From positions 6,399,501-6,463,500 of the forward strand of contig NZ_CP108067.1 in assembly GCF_036178145.1 (NCBI RefSeq): a stretch of 64,000 nucleotides of DNA, given 5' to 3'. The notes below the pieces were generated by a model. That model was not told the DNA's origin, ran no database searches, and saw only the letters and a list, made by a program, of their open reading frames with translations. Positions 14,675-25,196 of this stretch are shown piece by piece. The DNA comes from Streptomyces sp. NBC_00273 (GTDB lineage: Bacteria; Actinomycetota; Actinomycetes; Streptomycetales; Streptomycetaceae). The translations under genes were made by a program, and so were the position numbers. Every line of letters begins with the position of its first letter. Positions within the stretch are counted from its first letter, which is position 1.

Positions 14675-15760
14675 ATGGAAACGGACAAGCGGCCTCCGGC
14701 CGGCGGTGGCGACGGGTGTCTGGTGGGCGTCATCAGGATCCCCGTGAAGATCGTCGCCGTACTCGTCGTACTGCCCGTACGAGTGGTTTGGGAACTGCTG
14801 GTCGCCGCGGGCCGGGCGGTGCACCGGCACGTCCTGCGGCCGCTGTACGTCCATGTCCTCGAGCCGCTGCTCCGGGCGCTGGGCTGGCTGCTGACCACCC
14901 TGCTCAAGCTGGTCTTCGTGTGGCCGTGGGTCGGGCTGTGGCGGTACGTGGTCGTTCCGGTCGGGCAGGGGCTGGCATGGGCGTGGCGGGGTCTGTACGA
15001 CCAGGTGCTGGCGCCGGCCGGGCGGTTCCTGACCGCCTACGTGCTGCGTCCGCTCGGGGAAGCACTGGCCTGGATCGGCCGGGGCGGCATGCGCTACCTG
15101 CTCGCGCCCCTCGCCAAGGGCATCGGCTGGATCGGATGGGCCCTCGGCATGACGCTGTTCGTGTGGCCGTGGATCGGGCTGTGGCGCTACGTGCTCGCGC
15201 CCGTCGGCCGCGGGATCGCGTGGCTGGCCGCGGTGGTCCACCGGTACGTGCTGCGGCCGGTCGGGCTGGGCTTCGTGTGGCTGGTGGTCGCCGTGTACCG
15301 GTACGTGCTGCGGCCGGTCGGGCTGGGCTTCGTGTGGCTGGTGGTCGCCGTGTACCGGTACCTGCTGCGGCCCCTCGGGCTGGGCCTCGCGTGGCTGGCC
15401 GGCGCCCTGTACCGGTACGTGCTCGCGCCGGTCGGGCAGGTCCTCGTATGGGCCTGGCACGTGGCCGGGCGGATCGTCGGCGCCCTGTGGCGGGGGCTCA
15501 AGCGGGTCGGCTGGGTGCTGGTCGGATGGCCCGCCTCCCGGGTGTACCGGCACGTGCTCACCCCCGTCGGGCACGCCGTGCGCGAAGTCTGGCGGACCGG
15601 CCGCGCCGCGGTCCGCGAGGCGCGCGCCACCGTACGCCGTGCGCTGTTCGGTGCTCCTCCCGTGGAACCGTCGAGGTCACGGGCGCGTACTCTGGGTAGT
15701 ACGACAGCCGCCGACGCGGCACCCGCTGACGAGATCTCCCTGCCCCGACGGCAGGGGTGA
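14675..15760 (+). CDS. Membrane-associated protein built of 19-residue repeats
   Basis: The 361-residue product begins at ATG 14675 (METDKRPPAGGG). An upstream in-frame start at 14615 would lie inside the terminator. Residues 20-320 are degenerate 19-residue repeats of the form YRYVLxPVGxGxxWLxxAV. Two are identical at the DNA level (57 bp, 15241-15354) and at least ten others are diverged. The repeats are rich in Trp, Tyr, Val and Leu with one or two Arg per unit, giving either short membrane hairpins or amphipathic surface helices. A basic, disordered tail follows (about residue 300 on). It lies between the TIGR03960 and TIGR03936 genes. No function is known to me. Confidence 0.8.
   Translation: METDKRPPAGGGDGCLVGVIRIPVKIVAVLVVLPVRVVWELLVAAGRAVHRHVLRPLYVHVLEPLLRALGWLLTTLLKLVFVWPWVGLWRYVVVPVGQGLAWAWRGLYDQVLAPAGRFLTAYVLRPLGEALAWIGRGGMRYLLAPLAKGIGWIGWALGMTLFVWPWIGLWRYVLAPVGRGIAWLAAVVHRYVLRPVGLGFVWLVVAVYRYVLRPVGLGFVWLVVAVYRYLLRPLGLGLAWLAGALYRYVLAPVGQVLVWAWHVAGRIVGALWRGLKRVGWVLVGWPASRVYRHVLTPVGHAVREVWRTGRAAVREARATVRRALFGAPPVEPSRSRARTLGSTTAADAAPADEISLPRRQG
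15241..15411 (+). repeat. 57-bp tandem repeat in the membrane protein gene
   Basis: Copies at 15241-15297 and 15298-15354 are identical. A third at 15355-15411 is diverged. The period equals 19 codons. Exact identity points to recent duplication or gene conversion within an otherwise old repeat protein. Confidence 0.85.
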
Positions 15761-15828
15761 GCCGGAGCGGGTCGACAGACCTCAGGGCGACGCGCGAGCC
15801 GCGGAGCCCCGCACAAGGAGAAGAACCA

Positions 15829-16650
15829 CTGGGCAAGCGACAGCCCGAAGGCCCGCCTCCCGCACCGGTGGTGCAGCGCATCCGACTGCGCTACACCAAG
15901 CGCGGCCGCCTCCGGTTCACCAGCCACCGTGACTTCCAGCGCGCCTTCGAGCGGGCCCTGCGCCGCGCCGAAGTGCCGATGGCGTACTCGGCCGGGTTCA
16001 CCCCGCACCCGCGCGTCTCGTACGCGAACGCCGCCCCGACCGGCACCGGCAGCGAGGCCGAGTACCTGGAGATCGCCCTCGCGGCGCCCCGCGACCCGCA
16101 GAAGCTCCGCGAGCTGCTCGACGAGTCGATGCCCACCGGACTCGACATCATCGACGCCGTCGAGGCCCGCACCTCGGGCCTCGCGGACCGGCTGACCGCC
16201 TCCGTGTGGGAGCTGCGCCTGGACGGAGTGGAGCTCGCCGAGGCCGAGCGGGCCGTGTCGGCCTTCCTCGCCGCCGAGAACGTGGAGGTGCAGCGCCGGA
16301 CCAAGAACGGAATGCGGACCTTCGACACGCGTGGCGCGGTCGTCAGTCTCGAAGCGCTTCCCGCCCCGGCTGATAGGCCGCTGGACAATGCCTGTGCGAT
16401 ACTGCGGCTGGTTGTTCGGCATCTGACACCTGCCGTGCGACCCGACGACGTCCTGTCCGGTCTCCGAGCTGTGGCCGACCTGGCGCCGCCGGTCCCCTCA
16501 GCGGTGACCAGGCTGGCGCAGGGGCTCTTCGACGAGGAGTCCGGCACGGTGACCGACCCGCTCGCGCCCGACCGCGAGGCTGACACGGCCGCTCCACCCA
16601 CGGCCGCCGTAGCAGCCGACGCGAAGGCGCCGGAAGGTCCCGCCGCGTAA
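15829..16650 (+). CDS. TIGR03936-type radical SAM-associated protein (DUF2344), CTG start
   Basis: This 273-residue protein opens with LGKRQPEGPPPAP and has the family core RIRYTKRGRLRFTSHRD-like segment (here RLRYTKRGRLRFTSHRDFQ), SAGFTPHPRVSYANA and GSEAEYLEIAL. From memory it is the partner of TIGR03960 and in other bacteria can be fused to it. No ATG or GTG fits. AAGGAG at 15815-15820 lies 8 bp before CTG 15829, which is where homologues start, so CTG is the most likely start. The alternative GTG 15757 lies inside the preceding gene's 3' end. A proline/alanine-rich tail ends the protein. Biochemical role unknown. Confidence 0.85.
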   Translation: MGKRQPEGPPPAPVVQRIRLRYTKRGRLRFTSHRDFQRAFERALRRAEVPMAYSAGFTPHPRVSYANAAPTGTGSEAEYLEIALAAPRDPQKLRELLDESMPTGLDIIDAVEARTSGLADRLTASVWELRLDGVELAEAERAVSAFLAAENVEVQRRTKNGMRTFDTRGAVVSLEALPAPADRPLDNACAILRLVVRHLTPAVRPDDVLSGLRAVADLAPPVPSAVTRLAQGLFDEESGTVTDPLAPDREADTAAPPTAAVAADAKAPEGPAA

Positions 16651-16730
16651 GGAACGCCGTCGTCGCGCAGCCCTGGTACTCGGGAGCCACCTGGGTCGGG
16701 CCGCGCACAGACCTGAAGACTTCCGCCAGG

Positions 16731-16751
16731 CCGTACGGACAAGACGTACGG
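16731..16751 (+). promoter_or_regulatory. Hairpin in the rne leader
   Basis: CCGTACG and CGTACGG pair around GACAAGA in the 235-bp gap before RNase E. rne mRNAs are often autoregulated through leader structure, so this could be relevant, but the link is only positional. Confidence 0.4.
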
Positions 16752-16885
16752 AACCGGCGGCCATGGACTACAGCTCCCGTGTGGCGAACGCGCCCCGGAG
16801 GCCGGTTCCGCGCTCATTACGCGAAGCCGTGCCGGACCGGAAGTCAGCCGCGGCGCCCGGGAGCGTGACGGGAGAACCGCCCGCA

Positions 16886-19800
16886 ATGCTCAACAACGAA
16901 AACGACATCACTCCTGCTGGTAGCGCCGACAACGGCAGCCCCAGCGACAATCTGCCGCCGCGCCGTCGCCGCCGTGCCGCCTCCCGGCCTGCGGGCCCGC
17001 CCGGTGGCGCCGTCGCCGAGACGGCCCCGGTGACCGAAGTCGCCCCGGCCGCCCCCGCCGAAGAGGCCGCTCCGGCCGCCGCCCCCGCTCGTCCCCGCCG
17101 CCGCGCGACCCGCGCCGTGGCCGCCCCGGCGACCCCGGCCGCCGAGGCCGTCGTCGTCGAGACCCCGGCCGCCGAGCCCGTGGCCGCCGCCCCCGTCGCC
17201 GAGGAGCCCGCCGCTCCCGCTCCGCGGACCCGTCGCCGCGCGACCCGCGCCGTCGCCGCCCCGGAGGCTCCGGCCGCCGAGGCCGCTGCCGTGGTCGAGG
17301 CCGCGCCCGTGGTCGAGGAGGAGGCTCCGGCCGCTCCGGCGCCGCGTGCCCGTCGTCGTGCCACCCGTGCCGTCGCGGCTCCGGCCGCCGAGGCCGCCGC
17401 CGTGGTTGAGGCTCCGGCTGCCGAGGCTCCGGCGCCCGTGGTCGAGGAGGAGGTCCCGGCCGCTCCGGCGCCGCGTGCCCGTCGTCGTGCCACCCGCGCC
17501 GTGACCGCCCCGGCCACCGAGGCCGCCGCTGTGGTCGAGGCTCCGGCTGCCGTGGTCGAGGCCGCGCCCGTGGTCGAGGAGGAGGCTCCGGCCGCTCCGG
17601 CGCCGCGTGCCCGTCGTCGTGCCACCCGCGCCGTCGCGGCTCCGGCCGCCGAGGCCGCTGCCGTGGTCGAGGCTCCCGCCGCCGAGCCGGCGCCCGTCGT
17701 GGAGGAGGCCCCCAAGGCCGCCCGCGCCGTGACCGTCGCCGACGCCGTGGACTCGCCCAAGCGCGGCGGCCGCCGCCGCGCCACCCGCTCCGCCGCTCCG
17801 GCCGCCGCCCCGCAGCCCGTCGCCGAGAGCGCCGAGCCGGCCGCCCCGGCCCGCGCCCGCCGCGCTGCGCGCCCCGCCGTGGCCGTCTTCCAGGCCCCGG
17901 TCTTCGCCGAGCCGATGTTCCAGACCCCCGAGACCGCTGCCATGGCCGCCGCGGCCGCTCGCGCCGCCGCCCCGGCCGAAGAGGTCGAGGAGGAAGAGGA
18001 GACCGAGTTCGAGGCCGAGGTCACCGCGGCCCCCGCCGCGCAGCCCGCCGGTCGCCGTCGTCGCCGCGGTCGCGGCGCCGCCGAGGCCGCTCCGGTCGCC
18101 GAGCCCGCCCCGGTCTCCCTTCCCGAGGTGCTCGCGGAGGAGCCGGAGGCCGAGGCCGCCGAGCTGGACGAGGAGTCCGCCGAGTTCGAAGAGGGCGACG
18201 AGTCGGGCGAGCGCCCGTCGCGCCGCCGCCGTCGCGGTGGTCGTCGCCGCCGCCGTGGTGAGGCCGCCGACCTCGACGAGTCCGCCGAGGACGAGGCCGA
18301 GGGCGCCGAGCAGGAGACCGCCGAGCGGGACGCCGAGGAGGAAGAGGACGAGGAGGCCGACGAGGCCCTCGGCTCCAGCTCCAGCCGTCGTCGTCGCCGT
18401 CGCCGTCGCCGTAGTGGCGAGGGCCCGGCCGAGACCGCCGAAGCGGGCGACGAGGACGGCGTGCGCACCGTCGTCAAGGTCCGCGAGCCGCGCCCCGCGC
18501 GGGAGAAGGCCGAGTCCTCCGACGAGGTCCAGTCCATCAAGGGCTCGACCCGCCTGGAGGCGAAGAAGCAGCGCCGCCGCGAGGGCCGCGAGCAGGGCCG
18601 CCGCCGCGTCCCGATCATCACCGAGGCCGAGTTCCTGGCCCGCCGCGAGGCCGTCGAGCGCGTCATGGTCGTCCGCCAGGCCGGCGAGCGCACCCAGATC
18701 GGCGTCCTCGAGGACAACGTGCTCGTCGAGCACTACGTCAACAAGGAAGAAGCCACCTCGTACGTCGGCAACGTCTACCTGGGCAAGGTCCAGAACGTGC
18801 TGCCGTCGATGGAGGCCGCCTTCATCGACATCGGCAAGGGCCGCAACGCCGTCCTGTACGCCGGTGAGGTCAACTTCGAGGCGCTCGGCATGGCCAACGG
18901 GCCGCGCCGCATCGAGTCCGCCCTCAAGTCCGGCCAGTCGGTCCTGGTGCAGGTCACCAAGGACCCGATCGGCCACAAGGGTGCCCGCCTGACCAGCCAG
19001 GTCTCGCTGCCCGGCCGCTACCTGGTCTACGTGCCCGAGGGCTCGATGACCGGCATCAGCCGCAAGCTGCCCGACACCGAGCGCGCGCGTCTGAAGACCA
19101 TCCTCAAGAAGATCGTCCCCGAGGACGCGGGCGTCATCGTGCGCACCGCCGCCGAGGGTGCGAGCGAGGACGAGCTGCGCCGCGACGTCGAGCGTCTGCA
19201 GGCCCAGTGGGAGGACATCCAGAAGAAGTCGAAGCAGATCTCGACCTCTTCGCCGAGCCTGCTGTACGGCGAGCCGGACATGACCGTCCGCGTCGTGCGC
19301 GACATCTTCAACGAGGACTTCTCGAAGGTCATCGTCAGCGGCGACGGCGCCTGGGAGACCATCCACGGCTACGTGAACCACGTGGCCCCGGACCTGGCCG
19401 ACCGGCTGTCCCGCTGGACCTCCGAGGTCGACGTCTTCGCCACGTACCGGATCGACGAGCAGCTCGCCAAGGCGCTCGACCGCAAGGTGTGGCTGCCCTC
19501 GGGCGGCTCGCTTGTGATCGACAAGACCGAGGCGATGATCGTCATCGACGTCAACACCGGCAAGTTCACCGGTCAGGGCGGCAACCTCGAAGAGACCGTC
19601 ACCAGGAACAACCTGGAGGCGGCCGAGGAGATCGTGCGCCAGCTGCGGCTGCGCGACCTGGGCGGCATCGTCGTCATCGACTTCATCGACATGGTCCTGG
19701 AGTCCAACCGCGACCTGGTCCTGCGGCGCATGCTGGAGTGCCTGGGTCGCGACCGTACGAAGCACCAGGTGGCCGAGGTCACCTCGCTGGGCCTGGTCCA

Positions 19801-20929
19801 GATGACCCGCAAGCGGGTCGGCCAGGGTCTGCTGGAGTCCTTCTCCGAGACCTGCGTCCACTGCAACGGCCGCGGTGTCATCGTGCACATGGAGCAGCCG
19901 ACCGCGATCGGCGGCGGTGGCAACGGCAAGCGCTCCAAGCGCCGCGGTGGTCGCGCCGAGTTCGACCAGCACGACCACGAGGTCGAGACGGTCGAGACGG
20001 TCGAGCCCGAGGCCTTCGAGTCCGAGGCGGAGGTGGCTGCCGAGGCGGCCGCGCCGCGCGCCCTGCCCGAGCCGGAGTTCGTCGCGGACGAGGAGCTCTA
20101 CAGCAGCCCGGCCGAGGCCGAGGCCGCCGCGGGCATCAGCGGTCGCCGCAACCGGCGCCGCGCCACCCGCAAGGCCACCGCTCCGGCGGGCGCCCCGCGC
20201 GGTGCGGTCGCTCCGGCCCAGGCCCCGGCCCCCGTGGTCGTGGACGAGCCGGTGACCGAGCCGGCCGAGACGGTGCTGGAGCCCGCTCCCGAGTTCGTCG
20301 CCGAGACCGCCCCGGTCGTCGAGACCGCGGAGGTCGTGGAGGCGGTCGAGGAGGCCGCGCCGAAGGGCCGTACGCGTCGCCGTGCGACCCGTAAGGCCAC
20401 CGCCCCGGCGGGCGCCCCGGCCCCCGCGGTCGAGGTGGCCCCGGAGCCGGAGCCGGTCGTCGTGCCGGAGCCGGAGCCCGTCGCCCTGCCCGAGCCCGAG
20501 GTCGTCGCCGAGGTCGAGGAGGCCCCCGTCGAGGAGGCCCCCGTCGTGGAGGCCGCTCCGGCCCGTCCGCGTCGCCGTGCCACCCGCAAGGCCACCGCAC
20601 CCGCCGGTTCCCCGGCCGGTGCTGCAGAGGCCGCAGTGGTGGTCGTCGAGGCCCCGTCGCCCGCCGAGGAAGCTCCCGCGGCTCCGGCCGAGGAAGCCGC
20701 ACCGGTGGTCGAGGAGGCCGCACCGGCCAAGAAGGCCGCCAAGAAGGCCCCGGCCAAGAAGGCGACCGCGGCGAAGAAGGCCCCGGCCAAGAAGGCGGCG
20801 GCCGCCAAGAAGACCGTGGCCAAGAAGGCGGCCACGACCAAGAAGACCGCGGTGAAGCGGGCGACGAAGAAGACCGCGGCGGCGGAGCAGCAGACGCCTC
20901 CGTCCGTCTCGGCTCCGACCGAAGCCTGA
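16886..20929 (+). CDS. rne: Ribonuclease E/G with very long N- and C-terminal extensions
   Basis: This 1347-residue endoribonuclease starts at ATG 16886 ([12 protein letters not shown], preceded by GGGAGAA) rather than the upstream in-frame ATG 16763. Residues 1-560 are low complexity: repeated [12 protein letters not shown] / AVVEAPA units and acidic blocks. The catalytic part follows: an S1 domain ([20 protein letters not shown]), VRTAAEGAS, the metal aspartates in [11 protein letters not shown] and [11 protein letters not shown], and the zinc-link CVHCNGRG. After about residue 1010 a second low-complexity tail carries [13 protein letters not shown] units and a Lys/Ala end ([12 protein letters not shown]). 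The layout matches Streptomyces RNase ES. The arms probably hold the RNA- and partner-binding segments. Confidence 0.95.
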   Translation: MLNNENDITPAGSADNGSPSDNLPPRRRRRAASRPAGPPGGAVAETAPVTEVAPAAPAEEAAPAAAPARPRRRATRAVAAPATPAAEAVVVETPAAEPVAAAPVAEEPAAPAPRTRRRATRAVAAPEAPAAEAAAVVEAAPVVEEEAPAAPAPRARRRATRAVAAPAAEAAAVVEAPAAEAPAPVVEEEVPAAPAPRARRRATRAVTAPATEAAAVVEAPAAVVEAAPVVEEEAPAAPAPRARRRATRAVAAPAAEAAAVVEAPAAEPAPVVEEAPKAARAVTVADAVDSPKRGGRRRATRSAAPAAAPQPVAESAEPAAPARARRAARPAVAVFQAPVFAEPMFQTPETAAMAAAAARAAAPAEEVEEEEETEFEAEVTAAPAAQPAGRRRRRGRGAAEAAPVAEPAPVSLPEVLAEEPEAEAAELDEESAEFEEGDESGERPSRRRRRGGRRRRRGEAADLDESAEDEAEGAEQETAERDAEEEEDEEADEALGSSSSRRRRRRRRRSGEGPAETAEAGDEDGVRTVVKVREPRPAREKAESSDEVQSIKGSTRLEAKKQRRREGREQGRRRVPIITEAEFLARREAVERVMVVRQAGERTQIGVLEDNVLVEHYVNKEEATSYVGNVYLGKVQNVLPSMEAAFIDIGKGRNAVLYAGEVNFEALGMANGPRRIESALKSGQSVLVQVTKDPIGHKGARLTSQVSLPGRYLVYVPEGSMTGISRKLPDTERARLKTILKKIVPEDAGVIVRTAAEGASEDELRRDVERLQAQWEDIQKKSKQISTSSPSLLYGEPDMTVRVVRDIFNEDFSKVIVSGDGAWETIHGYVNHVAPDLADRLSRWTSEVDVFATYRIDEQLAKALDRKVWLPSGGSLVIDKTEAMIVIDVNTGKFTGQGGNLEETVTRNNLEAAEEIVRQLRLRDLGGIVVIDFIDMVLESNRDLVLRRMLECLGRDRTKHQVAEVTSLGLVQMTRKRVGQGLLESFSETCVHCNGRGVIVHMEQPTAIGGGGNGKRSKRRGGRAEFDQHDHEVETVETVEPEAFESEAEVAAEAAAPRALPEPEFVADEELYSSPAEAEAAAGISGRRNRRRATRKATAPAGAPRGAVAPAQAPAPVVVDEPVTEPAETVLEPAPEFVAETAPVVETAEVVEAVEEAAPKGRTRRRATRKATAPAGAPAPAVEVAPEPEPVVVPEPEPVALPEPEVVAEVEEAPVEEAPVVEAAPARPRRRATRKATAPAGSPAGAAEAAVVVVEAPSPAEEAPAAPAEEAAPVVEEAAPAKKAAKKAPAKKATAAKKAPAKKAAAAKKTVAKKAATTKKTAVKRATKKTAAAEQQTPPSVSAPTEA

Positions 20930-20953
20930 TCCACCGCTGAGTGACACAGCGTT

Positions 20954-20983
20954 CGTGGGCCCCGCCGAGTGGCGGGGCCCACG
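20954..20983 (+). terminator. rne terminator
   Basis: CGTGGGCCCCGCC and GGCGGGGCCCACG form a perfect 13-bp stem with loop GAGT, 24 bp after the RNase E stop. Confidence 0.85.
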
Positions 20984-20999
20984 GCCGTACGGGCCCGGT

Positions 21000-21028
21000 T
21001 TGACCCTCTGGAACCGGCCCCGTAACCT
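21000..21028 (+). promoter_or_regulatory. Promoter of rplU-rpmA
   Basis: TTGACC (21000-21005), a 17-bp spacer and TAACCT (21023-21028) form a good housekeeping promoter. Transcription from about 21035 would leave a 178-nt leader before rplU, long enough for ribosomal-protein feedback, though I recognise no named leader motif. Confidence 0.7.
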
Positions 21029-21212
21029 AGACCGTCGGCGTGTCTTAGAGAGCGCCGCGCTCCTGAGCACCTTCCTCACGTTCCGTACGCGCAAGCGTCG
21101 GGCGCGAGAGGCCGCTCGTCCAATCCGGATCGGTGCGGTTCCGTCTTCTCGGCGGAGCTTGCCTGAGCGGCTGGCTTCAGGAGCATCCGTCCCGAGTGAG
21201 AGAGAGATCCGC

Positions 21213-21533
21213 GTGTACGCCATCGTGCGCAGCGGTGGTCGCCAGCACAAGGTTGCTGTCGGCGACATCGTTGAGGTTGACAAGATTTCCACTGCCAAGG
21301 TTGGCGACACGGTCGAGCTCTCGACCCTGCTCGTTGTCGACGGCGAAGCCGTGACCAGCGACCCGTGGGTCCTGGCCGGCATCAAGGTCACGGCCGAGGT
21401 TGTGGACCACCACAAGGGCGCCAAGATCGACATCCTGCGCTACAAGAACAAGACCGGCTACCGCCGTCGCCAGGGTCACCGCCAGCAGTACACGGCGATC
21501 AAGGTCACCGGTATCCCCGCGGCTGCGAAGTAA
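21213..21533 (+). CDS. rplU: 50S ribosomal protein L21
   Basis: The 106-residue protein starts at GTG 21213 ([15 protein letters not shown]) and ends with the usual [13 protein letters not shown] tail. L21 binds 23S rRNA in the large subunit. The ORF can be extended to 20955, but that part covers the terminator and promoter. rpmA follows after 13 bp, and obg after that, the standard bacterial order. Confidence 0.97.
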   Translation: MYAIVRSGGRQHKVAVGDIVEVDKISTAKVGDTVELSTLLVVDGEAVTSDPWVLAGIKVTAEVVDHHKGAKIDILRYKNKTGYRRRQGHRQQYTAIKVTGIPAAAK

Positions 21534-21546
21534 GAGGGACTGAGAC

Positions 21547-21801
21547 ATGGCACACAAGAAGGGCGCATCGTCCACCCGGAACGGGCGCGACTCCAATGCC
21601 CAGCGGCTCGGCGTGAAGCGCTTCGGCGGTCAGGTCGTTTCCGCTGGTGAGATCCTCGTCCGCCAGCGCGGCACCCACTTCCACCCGGGTTCGGGTGTCG
21701 GTCGTGGTGGCGACGACACGCTGTTCGCGCTGCAGGCCGGTTCGGTCCAGTTCGGCACGCACCGTGGCCGCAAGGTCGTCAACATCGTTCCGGCCGCCTG
21801 A
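21547..21801 (+). CDS. rpmA: 50S ribosomal protein L27
   Basis: This 84-residue protein has the family start [20 protein letters not shown]. The N-terminal residues reach towards the peptidyl-transferase centre, and no cleavable N-terminal extension (as in Firmicutes) is present. AGAGGGACTGAG supplies the ribosome-binding site. Confidence 0.97.
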   Translation: MAHKKGASSTRNGRDSNAQRLGVKRFGGQVVSAGEILVRQRGTHFHPGSGVGRGGDDTLFALQAGSVQFGTHRGRKVVNIVPAA

Positions 21802-21838
21802 TCCAGCTCCTGCTGATCTAGCGCGTTCGTAACCTCCC

Positions 21839-21892
21839 GAGGGCGGATCTCAGCTCTTCCCGGCGCAAGCCGGGAAGAGAGGTCCGCCCTCG
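21839..21892 (+). terminator. Terminator after rpmA
   Basis: A two-level stem: GAGGGCGGA/TCCGCCCTC outside and CTTCCCGGC/GCCGGGAAG inside. It separates the ribosomal genes from obg. Confidence 0.8.
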
Positions 21893-21981
21893 GCGCGTTG
21901 TCATACAGACCACGTTTTAATGGGCAGTGGTAGTCATACGACCTGCCCGGGACATTCCCGTATGTATCTGGAGGAACACCC

Positions 21982-23427
21982 ATGACCACCTTCGTGGACC
22001 GCGTCGAGCTGCACGTCGCCGCGGGTAACGGGGGCCACGGCTGCGCCTCCGTTCACCGGGAGAAGTTCAAGCCGCTCGGCGGCCCCGACGGCGGCAACGG
22101 CGGCCGTGGCGGCGACGTCATCCTGGTGGTGGAGCAGGCGATCACCACCCTGCTGGACTACCACCACAGCCCGCACCGCAAGGCCACGAACGGCAAGCCC
22201 GGCGAGGGCGGCAACCGCTCCGGCAAGGACGGCCAGGACCTGATCCTGCCCGTGCCGGACGGCACCGTCGTCCTCGACAAGGAGGGCAACGTCCTCGCCG
22301 ACCTGGTCGGTCAGGGCACCACCTACGTGGCTGCCGAGGGCGGCCGCGGCGGTCTCGGCAACGCCGCGCTCTCCTCCGCCCGCCGCAAGGCCCCCGGCTT
22401 CGCGCTCCTCGGCGTCCCCGGCACCACCGGCGACATCGTCCTGGAGCTCAAGACCGTCGCCGACGTGGCGCTGGTCGGCTTCCCGAGCGCCGGCAAGTCC
22501 TCGCTGATCTCGGTGCTCTCCTCCGCCAAGCCGAAGATCGCGGACTATCCCTTCACCACCCTCGTCCCGAACCTGGGCGTCGTCACGGCCGGGTCCACGG
22601 TCTACACGATCGCCGACGTCCCGGGTCTGATCCCCGGCGCCAGCCAGGGCCGTGGCCTGGGCCTGGAGTTCCTGCGTCACGTCGAGCGCTGCTCGGTGCT
22701 GGTGCACGTCCTGGACACCGCCACGCTGGAGTCCGACCGCGACCCGATCGCCGACCTCGACGTCATCGAGGAGGAGCTCAAGCTCTACGGCGGCGGCCTG
22801 GAGAAGCGTCCGCGCCTCGTCGTCCTCAACAAGGTCGACATCCCGGACGGCCAGGAGCTCGCCGACATGGTCCGCCCGGACCTGGAGGCCCGCGGCTACA
22901 AGGTCTTCGAGGTCTCCGCGGTCGCCCGTACGGGTCTGAAGGAGCTCTCCTACTTCCTCGCCGAGGTCATCGCCAAGGCCCGCGCCCGCAAGCCGAAGGA
23001 GGAGGCGACCCGTATCGTCATCCGCCCGAAGGCCGTGGACGACAGCGGCTTCACCGTCACCTACGACGAGGTCGAGGACGTCTACAACGTGCGCGGCGAG
23101 AAGCCCGAGCGTTGGGTCCGCCAGACCGACTTCAACAACGACGAGGCCGTCGGCTACCTGGCCGACCGCCTCAACCGCCTCGGCGTCGAGGACGCGCTCA
23201 AGAAGGCCGGCGCCCGCGCCGGTGACGGCGTGGCCATCGGCTCCGACGAGAACGCGGTCGTCTTCGACTGGGAGCCGACCATGATGGCCGGTGCCGAGAT
23301 GCTGGGCCGCCGCGGCGAGGACCACCGCATGGACGCGCCGCGTCCGGCCACCACGCGCCGCAAGGAGAAAGAGGCCAAGCGCGGCGACTCGGCCCAGCAG
23401 GAGTACGACGAATTCCGGCCGTTCTGA
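21982..23427 (+). CDS. obg: Obg family GTPase
   Basis: The 481-residue GTPase has the glycine-rich Obg fold at its N-terminus ([17 protein letters not shown]), the G domain ([15 protein letters not shown], then [16 protein letters not shown] and NKVDIPD) and a C-terminal OCT domain from about residue 350. ATG 21982 follows CTGGAGGAA. Obg proteins act in 50S assembly and stress signalling; in Streptomyces, Obg has been tied to the onset of aerial growth. A terminator separates it from rpmA, so it has its own promoter in the 21893-21981 gap. Confidence 0.96.
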   Translation: MTTFVDRVELHVAAGNGGHGCASVHREKFKPLGGPDGGNGGRGGDVILVVEQAITTLLDYHHSPHRKATNGKPGEGGNRSGKDGQDLILPVPDGTVVLDKEGNVLADLVGQGTTYVAAEGGRGGLGNAALSSARRKAPGFALLGVPGTTGDIVLELKTVADVALVGFPSAGKSSLISVLSSAKPKIADYPFTTLVPNLGVVTAGSTVYTIADVPGLIPGASQGRGLGLEFLRHVERCSVLVHVLDTATLESDRDPIADLDVIEEELKLYGGGLEKRPRLVVLNKVDIPDGQELADMVRPDLEARGYKVFEVSAVARTGLKELSYFLAEVIAKARARKPKEEATRIVIRPKAVDDSGFTVTYDEVEDVYNVRGEKPERWVRQTDFNNDEAVGYLADRLNRLGVEDALKKAGARAGDGVAIGSDENAVVFDWEPTMMAGAEMLGRRGEDHRMDAPRPATTRRKEKEAKRGDSAQQEYDEFRPF

Positions 23428-23484
23428 GCCCCTCCCGAGGGACTTGCGCCCGGAAGGTTTGAAGGCCCCTTTACATGGGTCGCC

Positions 23485-23497
23485 TAGGATCTTCCGG
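23485..23497 (+). promoter_or_regulatory. -10 box for a leaderless glycosyltransferase mRNA
   Basis: TAGGAT at 23485-23490 lies 7 nt before the GTG start, so transcription would begin at or next to the start codon. I see no good -35 at 17-18 bp. Confidence 0.5.
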
Positions 23498-25114
23498 GTG
23501 AACAGCAGCAACCTACCCACCGTGTCCGTCGTGGTCATCGCGTACAACGACGCCGGGCTCGTGGGCGAGGCCGTTTCCTCGGCCCTCGCCCAGGGCCCGG
23601 TGGTCGCCGAGGTCATCGCGGTCAACGACGCCTCGTCCGACGGCACCGCGCGGGTGCTGGACGAACTGGCCGCGGTCCACCCCCGCCTCAAGGTCGTGCA
23701 CCGGACGGAGAACAGCGGGGGGTGCGGCACCCCGCGCAACGACGGGATCGCGGCTGCTTCCGGCCGGTACGTGCTCTTCCTCGACAGCGACGACGTGCTG
23801 CCGCCGGGAGCCGCCGACGCCCTCGTGCGCACCGCCGAGGAGCACCGCGCCCCGGTCACCGTCGGCGCGGCGGTACGGCGCGAGCTGCCCCAGCACCACG
23901 ACGTCCCGTGGATGCCCGGACTGCACGTACCGGGCGAGGTGATCGAGCGGCCGGTGGACCGGCCCGAGCTCGTCCGCGACACGCTCTGCGTCAACAAGCT
24001 GTACGAGCGCGCCTTCCTCCAGGAACACGGCCTGCGCTTCCCCGACGGCCGGTTCATCTACGAGGACTTCGTCTTCACCGCCCGCGTGCTCGCGGCGGCC
24101 CCCCGCATCGCCGTCACCGGCGACCTCGTCTACGTCTGGCACGTGCGCCGCAGCTCCGCCCAGGTGTCGATCTCCCTGGACCGCAAGGACGTCGGGAACT
24201 GGCGTTCCCGCATCGAGGCCCACCGCACGGCCGCCCGGATCCTCACCGAGGCCTCCCCGGTGCTGGGCAGCGCCTGCCGGGTGAAGTTCCTCGAGTACGA
24301 CCTGCGCATGTACCTGCGCGAGCTCGGCCGGGACCCCGAGTACCAGGCCGCCTGGTGGACCCTGACCCGCAGTTACGTCGACACCTTCCCCGAGGCCGAC
24401 ATCGAGTCCGCTGCGGCCCACGCCCGCTGGATCGTTTCCGTGCTGCGCGCCACCGCGACCCCGCCCGCCGATGTCGAGCGGCTCACCCGGCTGGCCGCCG
24501 AACCGCCGCGGCTGCTGCCCCCGTACGCGACCGGTCCCACCGGGGTTCCGGTGTGGAGCGAGGACCTCCCGGTCGAGCTGGTGGGTCTGCCCGTGCTGCC
24601 GGTCGGCGAGCTGCCCGTCACCGTCGACGCCGAACCGGCCGGCCGCGCCGCCGTCCGGATCCACGTGCACGACCTGTACGGGCGCCTGGCCGAGGCCGGG
24701 CCCGTCACCGCGCAGCTGAGCTTCATGCCCCGTGCGGGCGGCGAGGCGGTCCTCGCGCAGCCGGTCGAGCTGTCCCCCGACCGCAGCGGCGGCTGGGTCG
24801 CCGTGCTGCCGTTCCGCCTCGCCGACCTGGCCGTCACGGGCCGCCGCCAGGGGCTGCGCAGGATGCAGGCGTGGAACGTCGGGGTGGGCGTGCAGTGTGC
24901 CGACGGGAGCTCGGTGTTCACCTCCTTGCGCCCCCGGGGCCGACTGCTTCGCCGTCGGGCGCTGCCCAGCAGCCGGTACGGTGTGCTGCTGGCGCAGCCC
25001 TACCGGACGGGGGCCGGCGCCCTCGCGCTGCGCCTCGCGCCCGGCGCCGAGGGCGCGCTGTACCTCGTGCGCAACCGCCTCCACCGGGCCCGGGCGGGCC
25101 GTGGGGCGGGCTGA
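23498..25114 (+). CDS. Family 2 glycosyltransferase
   Basis: The 538-residue protein starts at GTG 23498 (NSSNLPTVSVVVIAYND). Its first 220 residues are a GT-A fold: VNDASSDGT, GGCGTPRNDGIAAASG and the DXD-type LFLDSDDVL. The rest is a helical region (DLRMYLRELGRDPEYQ) and a beta-rich tail without membrane spans. The N-terminal domain strongly resembles the GT2 half of the fused enzyme at 27475 (same SGGCGxPRNxGI motif), suggesting a related sugar transfer in wall polymer synthesis. galE follows after 82 bp. Confidence 0.85.
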   Translation: MNSSNLPTVSVVVIAYNDAGLVGEAVSSALAQGPVVAEVIAVNDASSDGTARVLDELAAVHPRLKVVHRTENSGGCGTPRNDGIAAASGRYVLFLDSDDVLPPGAADALVRTAEEHRAPVTVGAAVRRELPQHHDVPWMPGLHVPGEVIERPVDRPELVRDTLCVNKLYERAFLQEHGLRFPDGRFIYEDFVFTARVLAAAPRIAVTGDLVYVWHVRRSSAQVSISLDRKDVGNWRSRIEAHRTAARILTEASPVLGSACRVKFLEYDLRMYLRELGRDPEYQAAWWTLTRSYVDTFPEADIESAAAHARWIVSVLRATATPPADVERLTRLAAEPPRLLPPYATGPTGVPVWSEDLPVELVGLPVLPVGELPVTVDAEPAGRAAVRIHVHDLYGRLAEAGPVTAQLSFMPRAGGEAVLAQPVELSPDRSGGWVAVLPFRLADLAVTGRRQGLRRMQAWNVGVGVQCADGSSVFTSLRPRGRLLRRRALPSSRYGVLLAQPYRTGAGALALRLAPGAEGALYLVRNRLHRARAGRGAG

Positions 25115-25196
25115 GGCCCCGTAGGCGGTCCCGGCCGCAGACCTGCGCACCGCCGCGCCCTCCATCCCGAAGTCGGACAGGACCAAGGAGACACAC

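Noticed and set aside
16844..21433. 1529-residue open frame on the minus strand
   Set aside because: Antisense shadow of the repeat-rich rne gene and rplU; its product is Gly/Leu/Arg low complexity without any domain.
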